DNA of 20,588 bases, taken from the NCBI GenBank assembly GCA_965661115.1, contig CBFICO010000038.1:1-20588 (forward strand). Direction: 5' to 3'. Made by a program: the position numbers and the translations under genes. Positions within the stretch are counted from its first letter, which is position 1, and each line of letters begins with the position of its first letter. Positions 7,770 through 14,467 of this stretch are shown one piece after another. The notes under the pieces are model-generated. The model was not told the DNA's origin. It saw only the letters and a program-made list of their open reading frames with translations, and searched no databases. The stretch is from UBA6770 sp965661115 (GTDB lineage Bacteria; Bacteroidota; Bacteroidia; Flavobacteriales_G; Salibacteraceae).

Positions 7770-8990
7770 ATGAATCTTTCGAGCGAGGAATTAAAAAGGC
7801 TTTCTGCTTCTGCCGCCTATACTCCAAAAGAGCAGTTACAAGCCATCGAAACCAATAAAGAGAGCATCTATTTTGGTGTTCCTAAAGAAACATCTTTTCA
7901 AGAACGGAGGGTAGCACTTACTCCAGAAGCATCTGGTTTGTTGGTCTCAAGAGGGCATCGTGTAATTGTTGAAAAAGGAGCCGGGGCGGGATCTAATTTT
8001 GATGATAATCTGTATATGAATACGGGAGCGGAGGTTACAGGAGATAAAACCGAGGTGTACAAATCAAATATTTTAATGAAGGTAGCACCACCTTCAATGG
8101 CAGAGATAGGTTTGATGCAAGACAGCCAAACCCTAATTTCTGCTTTACAACTTTCTACTCAGCCTAAAGAGCATTTAGAAGCCTTGCAGCGAAAAAGAGT
8201 TACAGCAATTGCTTGGGATTTTATTCAAGACGACGATGGTGTGTACCCAATAGTACGTTCTATGGGAGAAATAGCTGGAAATACCTCCATACTAATAGCC
8301 GCGGAGTTACTGTGTTCGGGTAAAAATAGTCGGCGAGCAATGTTTGGAGGAATTACTGGAATTCAGCCATCTGAGGTGGTAATTATCGGTGCAGGAACAG
8401 TAGGAGAGTATGCCACTAGAGCCGCTTTAGGTTTAGGAGCTACAGTTCAAATTTTCGATAGATCAATGTACAAGCTCAGAAGATTACAAAGCGATATTGG
8501 TCAGCGATTAAACACCTGCACTATGCACCCAGAGACTTTAGCTAGAGCTTTAGAAACCTGCGATGTGGTTATTGGCGCAGTTCGCTCAGATACTGGTCGT
8601 TCGCCTTGCTTAGTAAGCGAAGAAATGGTGTTGAATATGAAACACGGTTCGGTTATAGTTGATGTTAGTATTGACCAAGGTGGTTGTATAGAAACATCAG
8701 AATTAACAACATTGGAGCATCCTATTTCTGTTAAACACGGAATTATTCATTACGGTGTTCCAAATATCCCAAGCAGAGTGTCACGTACGGCAAGTAAAAC
8801 ATTAAGCAATATTTTTTCTCCTATTCTTATCAATTTTGGAGAGCAGGGAAGCTTGGTAAATGTGCTACGAAACTTTAAAGGCGTCAGAAATGGCGTATAC
8901 CTTTACAAAGGAAACTTAACCAGTAAAGCCCTAGCCGAAGCCTTTGACTTAAAACATAAAGACCTCAATTTACTATTGGGGATGTTCTAG
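7770..8990 (+). CDS. ald: Alanine dehydrogenase-family protein
   Basis: The family interconverts L-alanine and pyruvate plus ammonia with NAD. This 406-residue member is longer than the usual about 370 because of a 30-35 residue N-terminal extension before the conserved FGVPKET. It shows the substrate-binding Arg47 (QERRVALTP) and Lys104 (ILMKV), the Rossmann motif GAGTVG (207-212) and SIDQGGC (300-306). The position of the substrate-binding histidine (His96 in the M. tuberculosis enzyme, in LHLA) is Gln127 here, in ISALQLST. I recall the same ALQL segment in other Bacteroidota homologues, so this is probably a clade-wide subtype whose activity may differ; transhydrogenase alpha subunits are relatives. 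The next gene starts two bases after the stop, indicating an operon with the small protein and aroB. Confidence 0.85.
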   Translation: MNLSSEELKRLSASAAYTPKEQLQAIETNKESIYFGVPKETSFQERRVALTPEASGLLVSRGHRVIVEKGAGAGSNFDDNLYMNTGAEVTGDKTEVYKSNILMKVAPPSMAEIGLMQDSQTLISALQLSTQPKEHLEALQRKRVTAIAWDFIQDDDGVYPIVRSMGEIAGNTSILIAAELLCSGKNSRRAMFGGITGIQPSEVVIIGAGTVGEYATRAALGLGATVQIFDRSMYKLRRLQSDIGQRLNTCTMHPETLARALETCDVVIGAVRSDTGRSPCLVSEEMVLNMKHGSVIVDVSIDQGGCIETSELTTLEHPISVKHGIIHYGVPNIPSRVSRTASKTLSNIFSPILINFGEQGSLVNVLRNFKGVRNGVYLYKGNLTSKALAEAFDLKHKDLNLLLGMF

Positions 8991-8992
8991 AA

Positions 8993-9406
8993 ATGGCAAG
9001 ACGATTTTTTATTTTTTCGATTGGACTCCTTATGGGGAGCTTTATGGTGTATCAATTACTGATAAAGGATACCGATAGAGAGTTTTATGGCTCTTGGCTT
9101 CCAGAGGATAGAGTGCTAAAGAAAATTAGAACTGGCCTTGATGCTAAACACGATTATCTAAACTGCTGGACAAATTGTACCGGAATTTTTAATTCTGATA
9201 TTGATATATTGCTCAGCTCAGGAGACGTTGACTTTAGTAAAAGTGTAACTCAAGGAGACGAAAAACAGTACTTGATAAATACTACCTTGGAAAGAGGTAT
9301 TGACCTCACCGTTTTATTTGGATTACAGCAAGATAGTTTTGTGATTCAGCAAATAAAGCTAGGGCCTGGCGAATTAATTGACCAAAATACCTGTTCTTGT
9401 GATTGA
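8993..9406 (+). CDS. Small membrane-anchored protein, DUF4258-like
   Basis: The function is unknown. The 137-residue product has a basic N-terminus (MARR) and one hydrophobic segment (about 4-23) that is either an uncleaved anchor or a signal peptide, placing the rest outside the cytoplasm. Visible landmarks are SWLPEDRVLKKIRT (34-47), GDVDFSKS (77-84), and four cysteines arranged as C58/C62 and C134/C136 at the very end (CSCD). The LP-x-RVLK and GDVDFSKS segments resemble what I remember of flavobacterial DUF4258 proteins, which also sit near ald; this assignment is from memory. It starts 2 bases after ald and overlaps the aroB frame by 29 bases, so it is part of the same operon. The cysteine pairs could form disulfides or bind metal. 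Confidence 0.75.
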   Translation: MARRFFIFSIGLLMGSFMVYQLLIKDTDREFYGSWLPEDRVLKKIRTGLDAKHDYLNCWTNCTGIFNSDIDILLSSGDVDFSKSVTQGDEKQYLINTTLERGIDLTVLFGLQQDSFVIQQIKLGPGELIDQNTCSCD

Positions 9407-10460
9407 TATTCCAAACGAACTTTGCCCAGTAAAAGTAGGAGGGGAAGATGTATTGTTAGAGTTGGATAGTTTTCTAGCTACCAATTACACTACATCAAGC
9501 GTATTTATTTTGTGTGATAGCAACACGCTTGAGCATTGTTTGCCAAAAATTGATTGGCTTGAATTAACGCAATTGAAAGATGCTGACGTATTAGAAGTTG
9601 AGCCGGGAGAATCAGCAAAATCGCCAGAGGTGTATTTTCAATTATGCCAATCGCTTCAAGATTTAGGAGCGGATAGAAATTCGGTAATTGTGAATCTCGG
9701 AGGTGGAGTAGTAACCGATTTAGGAGGTTTTGTAGCCAGTACTTTTAAACGTGGGATTGATTTTATTAATGTGCCTACATCTCTTTTGGCAATGGTTGAT
9801 GCGAGTATTGGAGGCAAAACAGGAATTAACTTAGGTGCTTCAAAAAACCAAATAGGAACAATTACTCAACCCAAGGCAGTTTTTACTTCAACGGCTTTTT
9901 TGGAGACACTTTCAAAAGAAGAATTCGACTCTGGAAAAGGTGAAATGTTAAAGCACTTACTTATTTCGGATAAGGACGCGCTGAGCAAACTATCTATCAT
10001 AGAGGGTGATATATCAGAAGACGGTATTGCCTCCTCAATTCAGGTAAAGTTGAATTTGGTTGCAGCTGACGTAAACGAAAAAGGAGAGCGAAAAGCGTTA
10101 AATTACGGACATACCTTTGGTCACGCAATAGAAAGTTTTTTAATAGAAAATCAATCTCCAATAGCACACGGAAAAGCTGTTTTACTCGGGATTTTACTTG
10201 AAAACAATCTAGCAGTTCAGCTCGGGCTTTTAAATGAAAATAGTGAACAAGAGATTAGAGCATGGATACTAAGTTCATTTGATTTTGGGTCTGCAATTCA
10301 GGTCTTAAACCCACAAAAAATAACAGATTACTTACGTTTTGATAAGAAAGTTGACCATGCTCAAATTAACTTCAGTTTAATTGGACCAATAGGTTCTTAT
10401 CATATTAATGTGGAGCCAACTGACGATCAAATTTCCTCCAGTTTTTCGGTTTTAGCGTAA
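9378..10460 (+). CDS. aroB: 3-dehydroquinate synthase
   Basis: AroB converts DAHP to 3-dehydroquinate, the second shikimate step, using NAD and a divalent metal. The 360-residue chain shows the NAD-binding stretch NLGGGVVTDLGGFVAST (106-122), NVPTSLLAMVDASIGGKTG (131-149), and the metal ligands Glu189 (GKGEML), His245 (LNYGHTFGHAIE) and His264 (IAHGKA). Length matches the family. The start is unusual: an in-frame stop lies at 9375-9377, the first usable codon is TTG at 9378, GTG at 9399 is the alternative, and no nearby ATG exists. With TTG the gene overlaps the upstream one by 29 bases, with GTG by 8. Both leave a normal N-terminus before the CPVKVGG strand. Translational coupling to the upstream gene is likely. 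Confidence 0.93.
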   Translation: MTKIPVLVIDIPNELCPVKVGGEDVLLELDSFLATNYTTSSVFILCDSNTLEHCLPKIDWLELTQLKDADVLEVEPGESAKSPEVYFQLCQSLQDLGADRNSVIVNLGGGVVTDLGGFVASTFKRGIDFINVPTSLLAMVDASIGGKTGINLGASKNQIGTITQPKAVFTSTAFLETLSKEEFDSGKGEMLKHLLISDKDALSKLSIIEGDISEDGIASSIQVKLNLVAADVNEKGERKALNYGHTFGHAIESFLIENQSPIAHGKAVLLGILLENNLAVQLGLLNENSEQEIRAWILSSFDFGSAIQVLNPQKITDYLRFDKKVDHAQINFSLIGPIGSYHINVEPTDDQISSSFSVLA

Positions 10461-10492
10461 TAATTATCACATAACAATTTAGTTTCTCAGTT

Positions 10493-10500
10493 TAAGTTTG
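10493..10500 (+). promoter_or_regulatory. Predicted -7 box of the DUF983 gene, start codon 5 bases away
   Basis: TAAGTTTG is a perfect TAnnTTTG box in the 45-base gap after aroB. Five bases separate it from the ATG at 10506, so the mRNA would have almost no leader. This is the second such case in the window after ald. Confidence 0.5.
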
Positions 10501-10505
10501 CCACT

Positions 10506-10913
10506 ATGTTTAAGAAAGGAACAAAGCTGTATAGCATTTTTAAAATGCGTTGTCCAAAGTGTCACGAAACGCCGCTTTTTGAGAATAAGAGTATTTACAA
10601 GTTTGATAAGTTTTTTGCTATGCCAAAAACCTGTTCTAAATGTGGGCAGAGATTTGAGTTGGAGCCGGCATTTTACTATGGAGCAATGTATGTTTCTTAT
10701 GGAGTCTCTGTAGCTTGGTTAGTTTCGGTATTTGTGGCCATGTACGTATTGTATCCTTCTTTTCATGTAAACGAATACCTCACCATAGCTATCGGTAGTT
10801 TAATTGCCTTGTCTCCGTATATTTTTAAGCTTTGTAGGGCAATATATATCAACTTTTTTGTGAGTTATGACCCTAATGCAATTGACGATTTTGAGAAGGG
10901 GAAGGAAAACTAA
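10506..10913 (+). CDS. DUF983 family membrane protein with zinc-ribbon cysteines
   Basis: The function is unknown. The 135-residue protein has two CxxC pairs near the N-terminus, C16-P-K-C19 and C43-S-K-C46, which probably bind one zinc on the cytoplasmic side. FELEPAFYYGAMYVSYG (50-66) is typical of DUF983. Two hydrophobic segments (about 62-83 and 91-110) should span the inner membrane, followed by a short charged tail. It has a predicted promoter of its own after aroB. At its 3' end it overlaps the convergent yifB by four bases with interlocked stop codons (CTAA at 10910-10913). Confidence 0.88.
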   Translation: MFKKGTKLYSIFKMRCPKCHETPLFENKSIYKFDKFFAMPKTCSKCGQRFELEPAFYYGAMYVSYGVSVAWLVSVFVAMYVLYPSFHVNEYLTIAIGSLIALSPYIFKLCRAIYINFFVSYDPNAIDDFEKGKEN

Positions 10914-12445
10914 TTAAATCCCTCTCTATCCAAACTCCTATATTGAATGGCCTCAGCAATGTGACTAGCTTCAATATTTTCGGAAGAATATAAATCTGCA
11001 ATAGTTCTGGCCACTTTTAAAATTCTAGTGTAAGACCTTGCAGAAAACCCAAGTTTGTCCATTGCTTGTTTAATGAGTTGATTGCCCGCTTCGTTAATCT
11101 GGCAAACTTGCTTAATGAGTTTAGGGGTGAGTTGCGCATTGCTATAAATTCCTTTATAGTCCTTAAAACGTTCGGTTTGAATTTCTCGAGCTGCCACTAC
11201 GCGGTTTCTTATTTTTTCGGAAGATTCGCCAGCAGGTTTGTGCGCTAAATCGTTAAACGGTACAGGGTTCACCTCTACATGTAAATCAATTCTATCTAGC
11301 AGCGGCCCAGATACTTTGCTCAAATATCGTCTCACAACATGTTCCGCATCCGAGTTTGGGTCATTGGGGTCGTAAAAATTACCACTAGGTGATGGGTTCA
11401 TGGAAGCAATTAGCATTAAAGAAGCCGGGTAATCCACCGTCATTTTTGCTCTTGAAATGGTTACAGTTCTGTCTTCCAAAGGCTGACGCATAACCTCCAA
11501 CACTTGCCGTTGAAACTCGGGTAATTCATCTAAAAACAAAACACCGTTGTGCGCCAAGGACACCTCACCCGGTTGTGGGTTTGACCCTCCACCAATAAGC
11601 GCCACGTTTGAGATAGTGTGGTGAGGCGAACGGAAGGGGCGAGTGGTCATTAATGAGGTGTTACTGCCCAGTAACCCAGCAACAGAATGAATTTTTGTTG
11701 TTTCTAAGGCTTCGTCTAAAGTAAGGGGAGGTAATATAGTAGGGATACGTTTGGCGAGCATGGTTTTTCCAACTCCTGGAGGACCAATAAGTAATGCGTT
11801 GTGTCCGCCAGCTGCTGCTATTTCTAATGCTCGCTTTGTCGACTCCTGACCTTTTACGTCTTCAAAATCAACATCTGAATCGTTGAGTTTTAGTTGAAAT
11901 TCTTTTCGCGTATCAATTACTTCTTTTGGTATTCCTGTGCCGGTTTCTAAAAACTGAATAACCTCCTGAACATTGGTTGCTCCATGCACATCCAAGTTAT
12001 TTACAATGCCTGCTTCTCGCGCATTTTGTTTAGGCAGAACAATACCTTTAAATCCTTCTTTTCGTGCTTGAATAGCGAGTGGTAACGCTCCCTTCATGGG
12101 CTGAAGACTTCCATCCAATGAAAGCTCGCCCATAATGATGTATTTATCCAAATTGGCTTCTGGAATTTGTTCGCTCGCAGCTAAAATTCCAACTGCTAGA
12201 GGTAAATCGTAATAACTACCTTCCTTTCGTATGTCGGCAGGTGCCATATTTATTACAATTTTTTTTCCGGGCATTTTGTACCCATATTGATCCAAGGCAG
12301 AGGTTATTCGCTGCTGACTTTCTTTTACGGCGTTATCTGGAAGTCCAACTAAAAAGTACTTGGCACCCCTTGATACATTAACTTCAATTGTAATGGTTTG
12401 TGCATTTATACCATAAACGGCACTACCGAAGGTTTTTACTAGCAT
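10910..12445 (-). CDS. yifB: YifB/ComM-family Mg-chelatase-like AAA ATPase
   Basis: The family is an AAA+ helicase-like ATPase; ComM promotes branch migration during natural transformation, but the role in Bacteroidota is not established. The start chosen is the ATG at 12443-12445, giving MLVKTFGSAVYGI and 511 residues; the frame stays open upstream but that extension matches no family member. The protein has the N-terminal Lon-protease-like ChlI domain (about 20-170), Walker A GPPGVGKT (221-228), Walker B GVLFLDELPEF (301-311), and a C-terminal Mg-chelatase domain (about 410-505) with the helix SARSYTRILKVARTIADL. The cysteines that form a zinc site in many ComM proteins (CPCG) are replaced by SPSG at 352-355. 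A near-consensus box TACTTTAG (12475-12468) lies 22 bases upstream. Confidence 0.93.
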   Translation of the reverse strand: MLVKTFGSAVYGINAQTITIEVNVSRGAKYFLVGLPDNAVKESQQRITSALDQYGYKMPGKKIVINMAPADIRKEGSYYDLPLAVGILAASEQIPEANLDKYIIMGELSLDGSLQPMKGALPLAIQARKEGFKGIVLPKQNAREAGIVNNLDVHGATNVQEVIQFLETGTGIPKEVIDTRKEFQLKLNDSDVDFEDVKGQESTKRALEIAAAGGHNALLIGPPGVGKTMLAKRIPTILPPLTLDEALETTKIHSVAGLLGSNTSLMTTRPFRSPHHTISNVALIGGGSNPQPGEVSLAHNGVLFLDELPEFQRQVLEVMRQPLEDRTVTISRAKMTVDYPASLMLIASMNPSPSGNFYDPNDPNSDAEHVVRRYLSKVSGPLLDRIDLHVEVNPVPFNDLAHKPAGESSEKIRNRVVAAREIQTERFKDYKGIYSNAQLTPKLIKQVCQINEAGNQLIKQAMDKLGFSARSYTRILKVARTIADLYSSENIEASHIAEAIQYRSLDREGFN

Positions 12446-12467
12446 AGTTTTAAGATTGACACAGCTG

Positions 12468-12475
12468 CTAAAGTA
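12468..12475 (-). promoter_or_regulatory. Possible -7 box of yifB, one mismatch
   Basis: The minus strand reads TACTTTAG, differing at one position from TAnnTTTG, 22 bases before the yifB ATG. If it is used, transcription begins inside the upstream open extension of the frame, which supports the shorter start. The 160-base gap 12446-12605 otherwise holds the promoter and inverted repeat of the gene at 12606. Confidence 0.25.
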
Positions 12476-12546
12476 GATATTTAGAGCTAGACCTCCACCG
12501 CATTTAGTCGTCAACAATATTTAAAGGTTGATTCGGTTAACTGAAG

Positions 12547-12572
12547 TGCCAACCTATTATGTTTGTTTGGCA
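12547..12572. repeat. Inverted repeat bracketing a -7 box
   Basis: TGCCAA (12547-12552) and TTGGCA (12567-12572) are perfect inverted copies separated by 14 bases. The -7 box TATGTTTG (12558-12565) lies between them, the placement expected for a dimeric repressor site. Six-base arms can arise by chance, so confidence is modest. Confidence 0.35.
12558..12565 (+). promoter_or_regulatory. Predicted -7 box for the exported protein gene at 12606
   Basis: TATGTTTG is a perfect TAnnTTTG box 40 bases before the ATG at 12606. A TTG at 12528-12530 is 27 bases upstream, slightly further than usual. Confidence 0.5.
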
Positions 12573-12605
12573 TAATTCTTATGTCAGTTCAGAAAATTGT
12601 TTTTT

Positions 12606-13562
12606 ATGATTAGATATTTAATGCTAGGTTTATTCATGTCCGCGTTTATGGGACTACTAGCCCAAGAGGAAGAAATGGATCACGAGCCACATAAAAAAGT
12701 GGTACTTACCCCATATATAAAACAAGTTGAGTTTTTTCCTCCGGATAAATACATTGAATTAATCAAGAGTTTGAATAACGTAATAGGAAAAGATGGAGGG
12801 GTAGTTCAGAAAAGCGTTTCACCGTATATGCTTCTAGTAGATCATAAATTAAAAGTAAGAACTAGTGTTTCTGGAAAAGAAGACTCAACAGAAGTAACAT
12901 TAATGTTCTACGTAATAGATGTTTTCGAGGATTTAACTTTAGGTAAATCCAGCATGAAATGCACAGTGCAGGGGTCTGACGAATTAATGGCGGCATTTAA
13001 TGCATATTCCATGATTGACCCTAAATCAGAAGAACTCCAAAACATGTTATTTAATGCAAGACAGGAAGCATATGGCCAAATAATGGCTAATTGTATGATG
13101 AGGCTCGAGGTAATTAATAGGTCAATTAATGATAATATGAAGCCTCAAGCTATTGCTGCTTTGCAACAATTATTGAGTTTAGAAACAGAATGCACCGATC
13201 AAATATTTGAGCTGAGGATTGAAGCTGTTCGGATGCAGTTACAAAGAGAATTGCAGGAGCAGATTGATCAATTTCAATATTTTGTTGAGGAAAAAGAACC
13301 CGTAGAAAGCGTTGAAGAAGTCCTGCAAAAAATTGCTGTTTCCCAGGATGGAGCAGAAGTCTTGAAAGATTATTTAAGTGCAAATTCAACTTCTCCTTAC
13401 AATGAAGTTGTTTCAAAAGCGCTAGAATTACCAATAAGGGAATACAGTGAAGAAGAATTAACTGATCTGGCAAAAAAACATGTTACTTACGACGAGGGAG
13501 AGTTAATAGAATTTTTTATGCAGCTAGCTCAGTCTGAGCAATGGATAAATGATTTGAACTAG
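12606..13562 (+). CDS. Exported protein of unknown function
   Basis: I do not recognise a family. From the ATG at 12606 the product has 318 residues; a TTG nine bases earlier is also in frame but less likely. Residues 1-19 (MIRYLMLGLFMSAFMGLLA) are a signal peptide with probable cleavage before QEEE. The mature protein is acidic. Residues about 35-125 look strand-rich (MLLVDHKLKVRTS, EVTLMFYVIDVF). Residues about 140-230 look helical, with a possible coiled coil at 200-230, and the C-terminus (about 235-318) is helical and rich in Glu. No lipobox, catalytic motif or type IX sorting domain is visible, so a periplasmic location is the simplest guess. It ends in a 4-base stop interlock (CTAG) with the convergent exported gene at 13559. 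Confidence 0.75.
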   Translation: MIRYLMLGLFMSAFMGLLAQEEEMDHEPHKKVVLTPYIKQVEFFPPDKYIELIKSLNNVIGKDGGVVQKSVSPYMLLVDHKLKVRTSVSGKEDSTEVTLMFYVIDVFEDLTLGKSSMKCTVQGSDELMAAFNAYSMIDPKSEELQNMLFNARQEAYGQIMANCMMRLEVINRSINDNMKPQAIAALQQLLSLETECTDQIFELRIEAVRMQLQRELQEQIDQFQYFVEEKEPVESVEEVLQKIAVSQDGAEVLKDYLSANSTSPYNEVVSKALELPIREYSEEELTDLAKKHVTYDEGELIEFFMQLAQSEQWINDLN

Positions 13563-14467
13563 TTTTTAAAGGCAATCAGCCTTTTATAATTCTGGTTTCT
13601 AGATTTTATCTTTACTAGCAATCCACTTTCTGGATCTTCATCCAAGCAATATTTACTGCTGTACAATACTGTACAAATGTTTGATTCCACCTTTACACTT
13701 TGGATTAATGCGCACGTCGAAGTAATTTTAGGCTGTTTGTTTATGGGCAGTTCCGTGCCTTCGTATTCTATTTTGAAACTTATTTTATCGTCAGTTTTTG
13801 TAAGTACGATAAGCTCAATTTTACTGAGTTTTTGTTTAATACTCTCTGTTAGTTCGTCAATATCCGAATGGAAATTGGGATGAGCTCTACCTTTAATTCT
13901 TAGTAATGTATCTTGTACTGATAACAACCAGTTTACTGAATTGACTACTTTCAGCTTGGTTTTTATCGGATTAATTAGAATAATTGTTTGATTATCAAAC
14001 AGATCAAAATTAGCAGCAATTTTTTTTATGTCTGCAGTTGTACAATGATAAATCGCTTGGTATTTGAATAAATATCCGCCGCGTGATAACCGCTGCTTTT
14101 CCCAATAATAATCCGTTTGCAAACTATCTGAGAACCCTACAATGGGCGCAAAATCCTTTCCTTTTATAGTCTGCCAATTCAATTGATTCAGGTAAAGTTT
14201 TAGACGCGCTTGTTTGGCAGAATCACTTTTAATATCTAAAATAGAAATTAGATGAAGTGTAACAGAAAGTTTAAAGGTTTCTCTATTCTTCTGTTTGCAT
14301 TCAAAAAGAGTAGGAGCTTTTACACTAACTTTAAAATCGTTTGTAGTTTCCTTAACCCACTTTGGCTTTTTTCCACTTTTATCAACTATTTTTTCTTTGC
14401 CAGATACTAACTGAACTGAAAAAACAAAAAGTAAAACTGAAATAAAAATGTGCCTAGATTGCAGCAC
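13559..14467 (-). CDS. Exported protein of unknown function, coupled to fabD
   Basis: I do not recognise this 302-residue protein with confidence. Residues 1-23 (SRHIFISVLLFVFSVQLVSG) form a signal peptide. The stretch KKPKWVKETTNDFKVSV (33-49) is faintly like the start of LPP20-type domains, but that is a guess. The rest is basic, Lys-rich and mixed strand and helix, with five cysteines (57, 142, 252, 265, 274). The start codon is GTG at 14467; no ATG is available before the signal peptide. It begins inside the last 14 bases of fabD, implying translational coupling to that gene even though its product is exported. At its 3' end its stop interlocks with that of the convergent gene at 12606. 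Confidence 0.72.
   Translation of the reverse strand: MLQSRHIFISVLLFVFSVQLVSGKEKIVDKSGKKPKWVKETTNDFKVSVKAPTLFECKQKNRETFKLSVTLHLISILDIKSDSAKQARLKLYLNQLNWQTIKGKDFAPIVGFSDSLQTDYYWEKQRLSRGGYLFKYQAIYHCTTADIKKIAANFDLFDNQTIILINPIKTKLKVVNSVNWLLSVQDTLLRIKGRAHPNFHSDIDELTESIKQKLSKIELIVLTKTDDKISFKIEYEGTELPINKQPKITSTCALIQSVKVESNICTVLYSSKYCLDEDPESGLLVKIKSRNQNYKRLIAFKN
13568..13584. terminator. Weak hairpin at the convergent gene junction
   Basis: AAAGGC-AATCA-GCCTTT forms a perfect 6-base stem just after the plus-strand stop at 13562 and inside the last codons of the minus-strand gene. On the plus strand it is followed by T-rich TATAATT and preceded by five Ts. It may end transcription of the plus-strand gene; the minus-strand side is not followed by a U-run. 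Confidence 0.35.

Noticed and set aside
10498..10713. An overlapping plus-strand frame within the DUF983 gene
   Set aside because: The DUF983 frame carries the CxxC pairs and membrane segments; the other frame has no family features.
12446..12517. A 24-residue N-terminal extension of the yifB frame
   Set aside because: It has no family-like sequence, lies across the likely promoter, and MLVKTFGSAVYG at 12445 is the standard start of this family.
12597..12605. A TTG start three codons before the exported gene at 12606
   Set aside because: ATG at 12606 gives a normal signal peptide, and nothing favours TTG.
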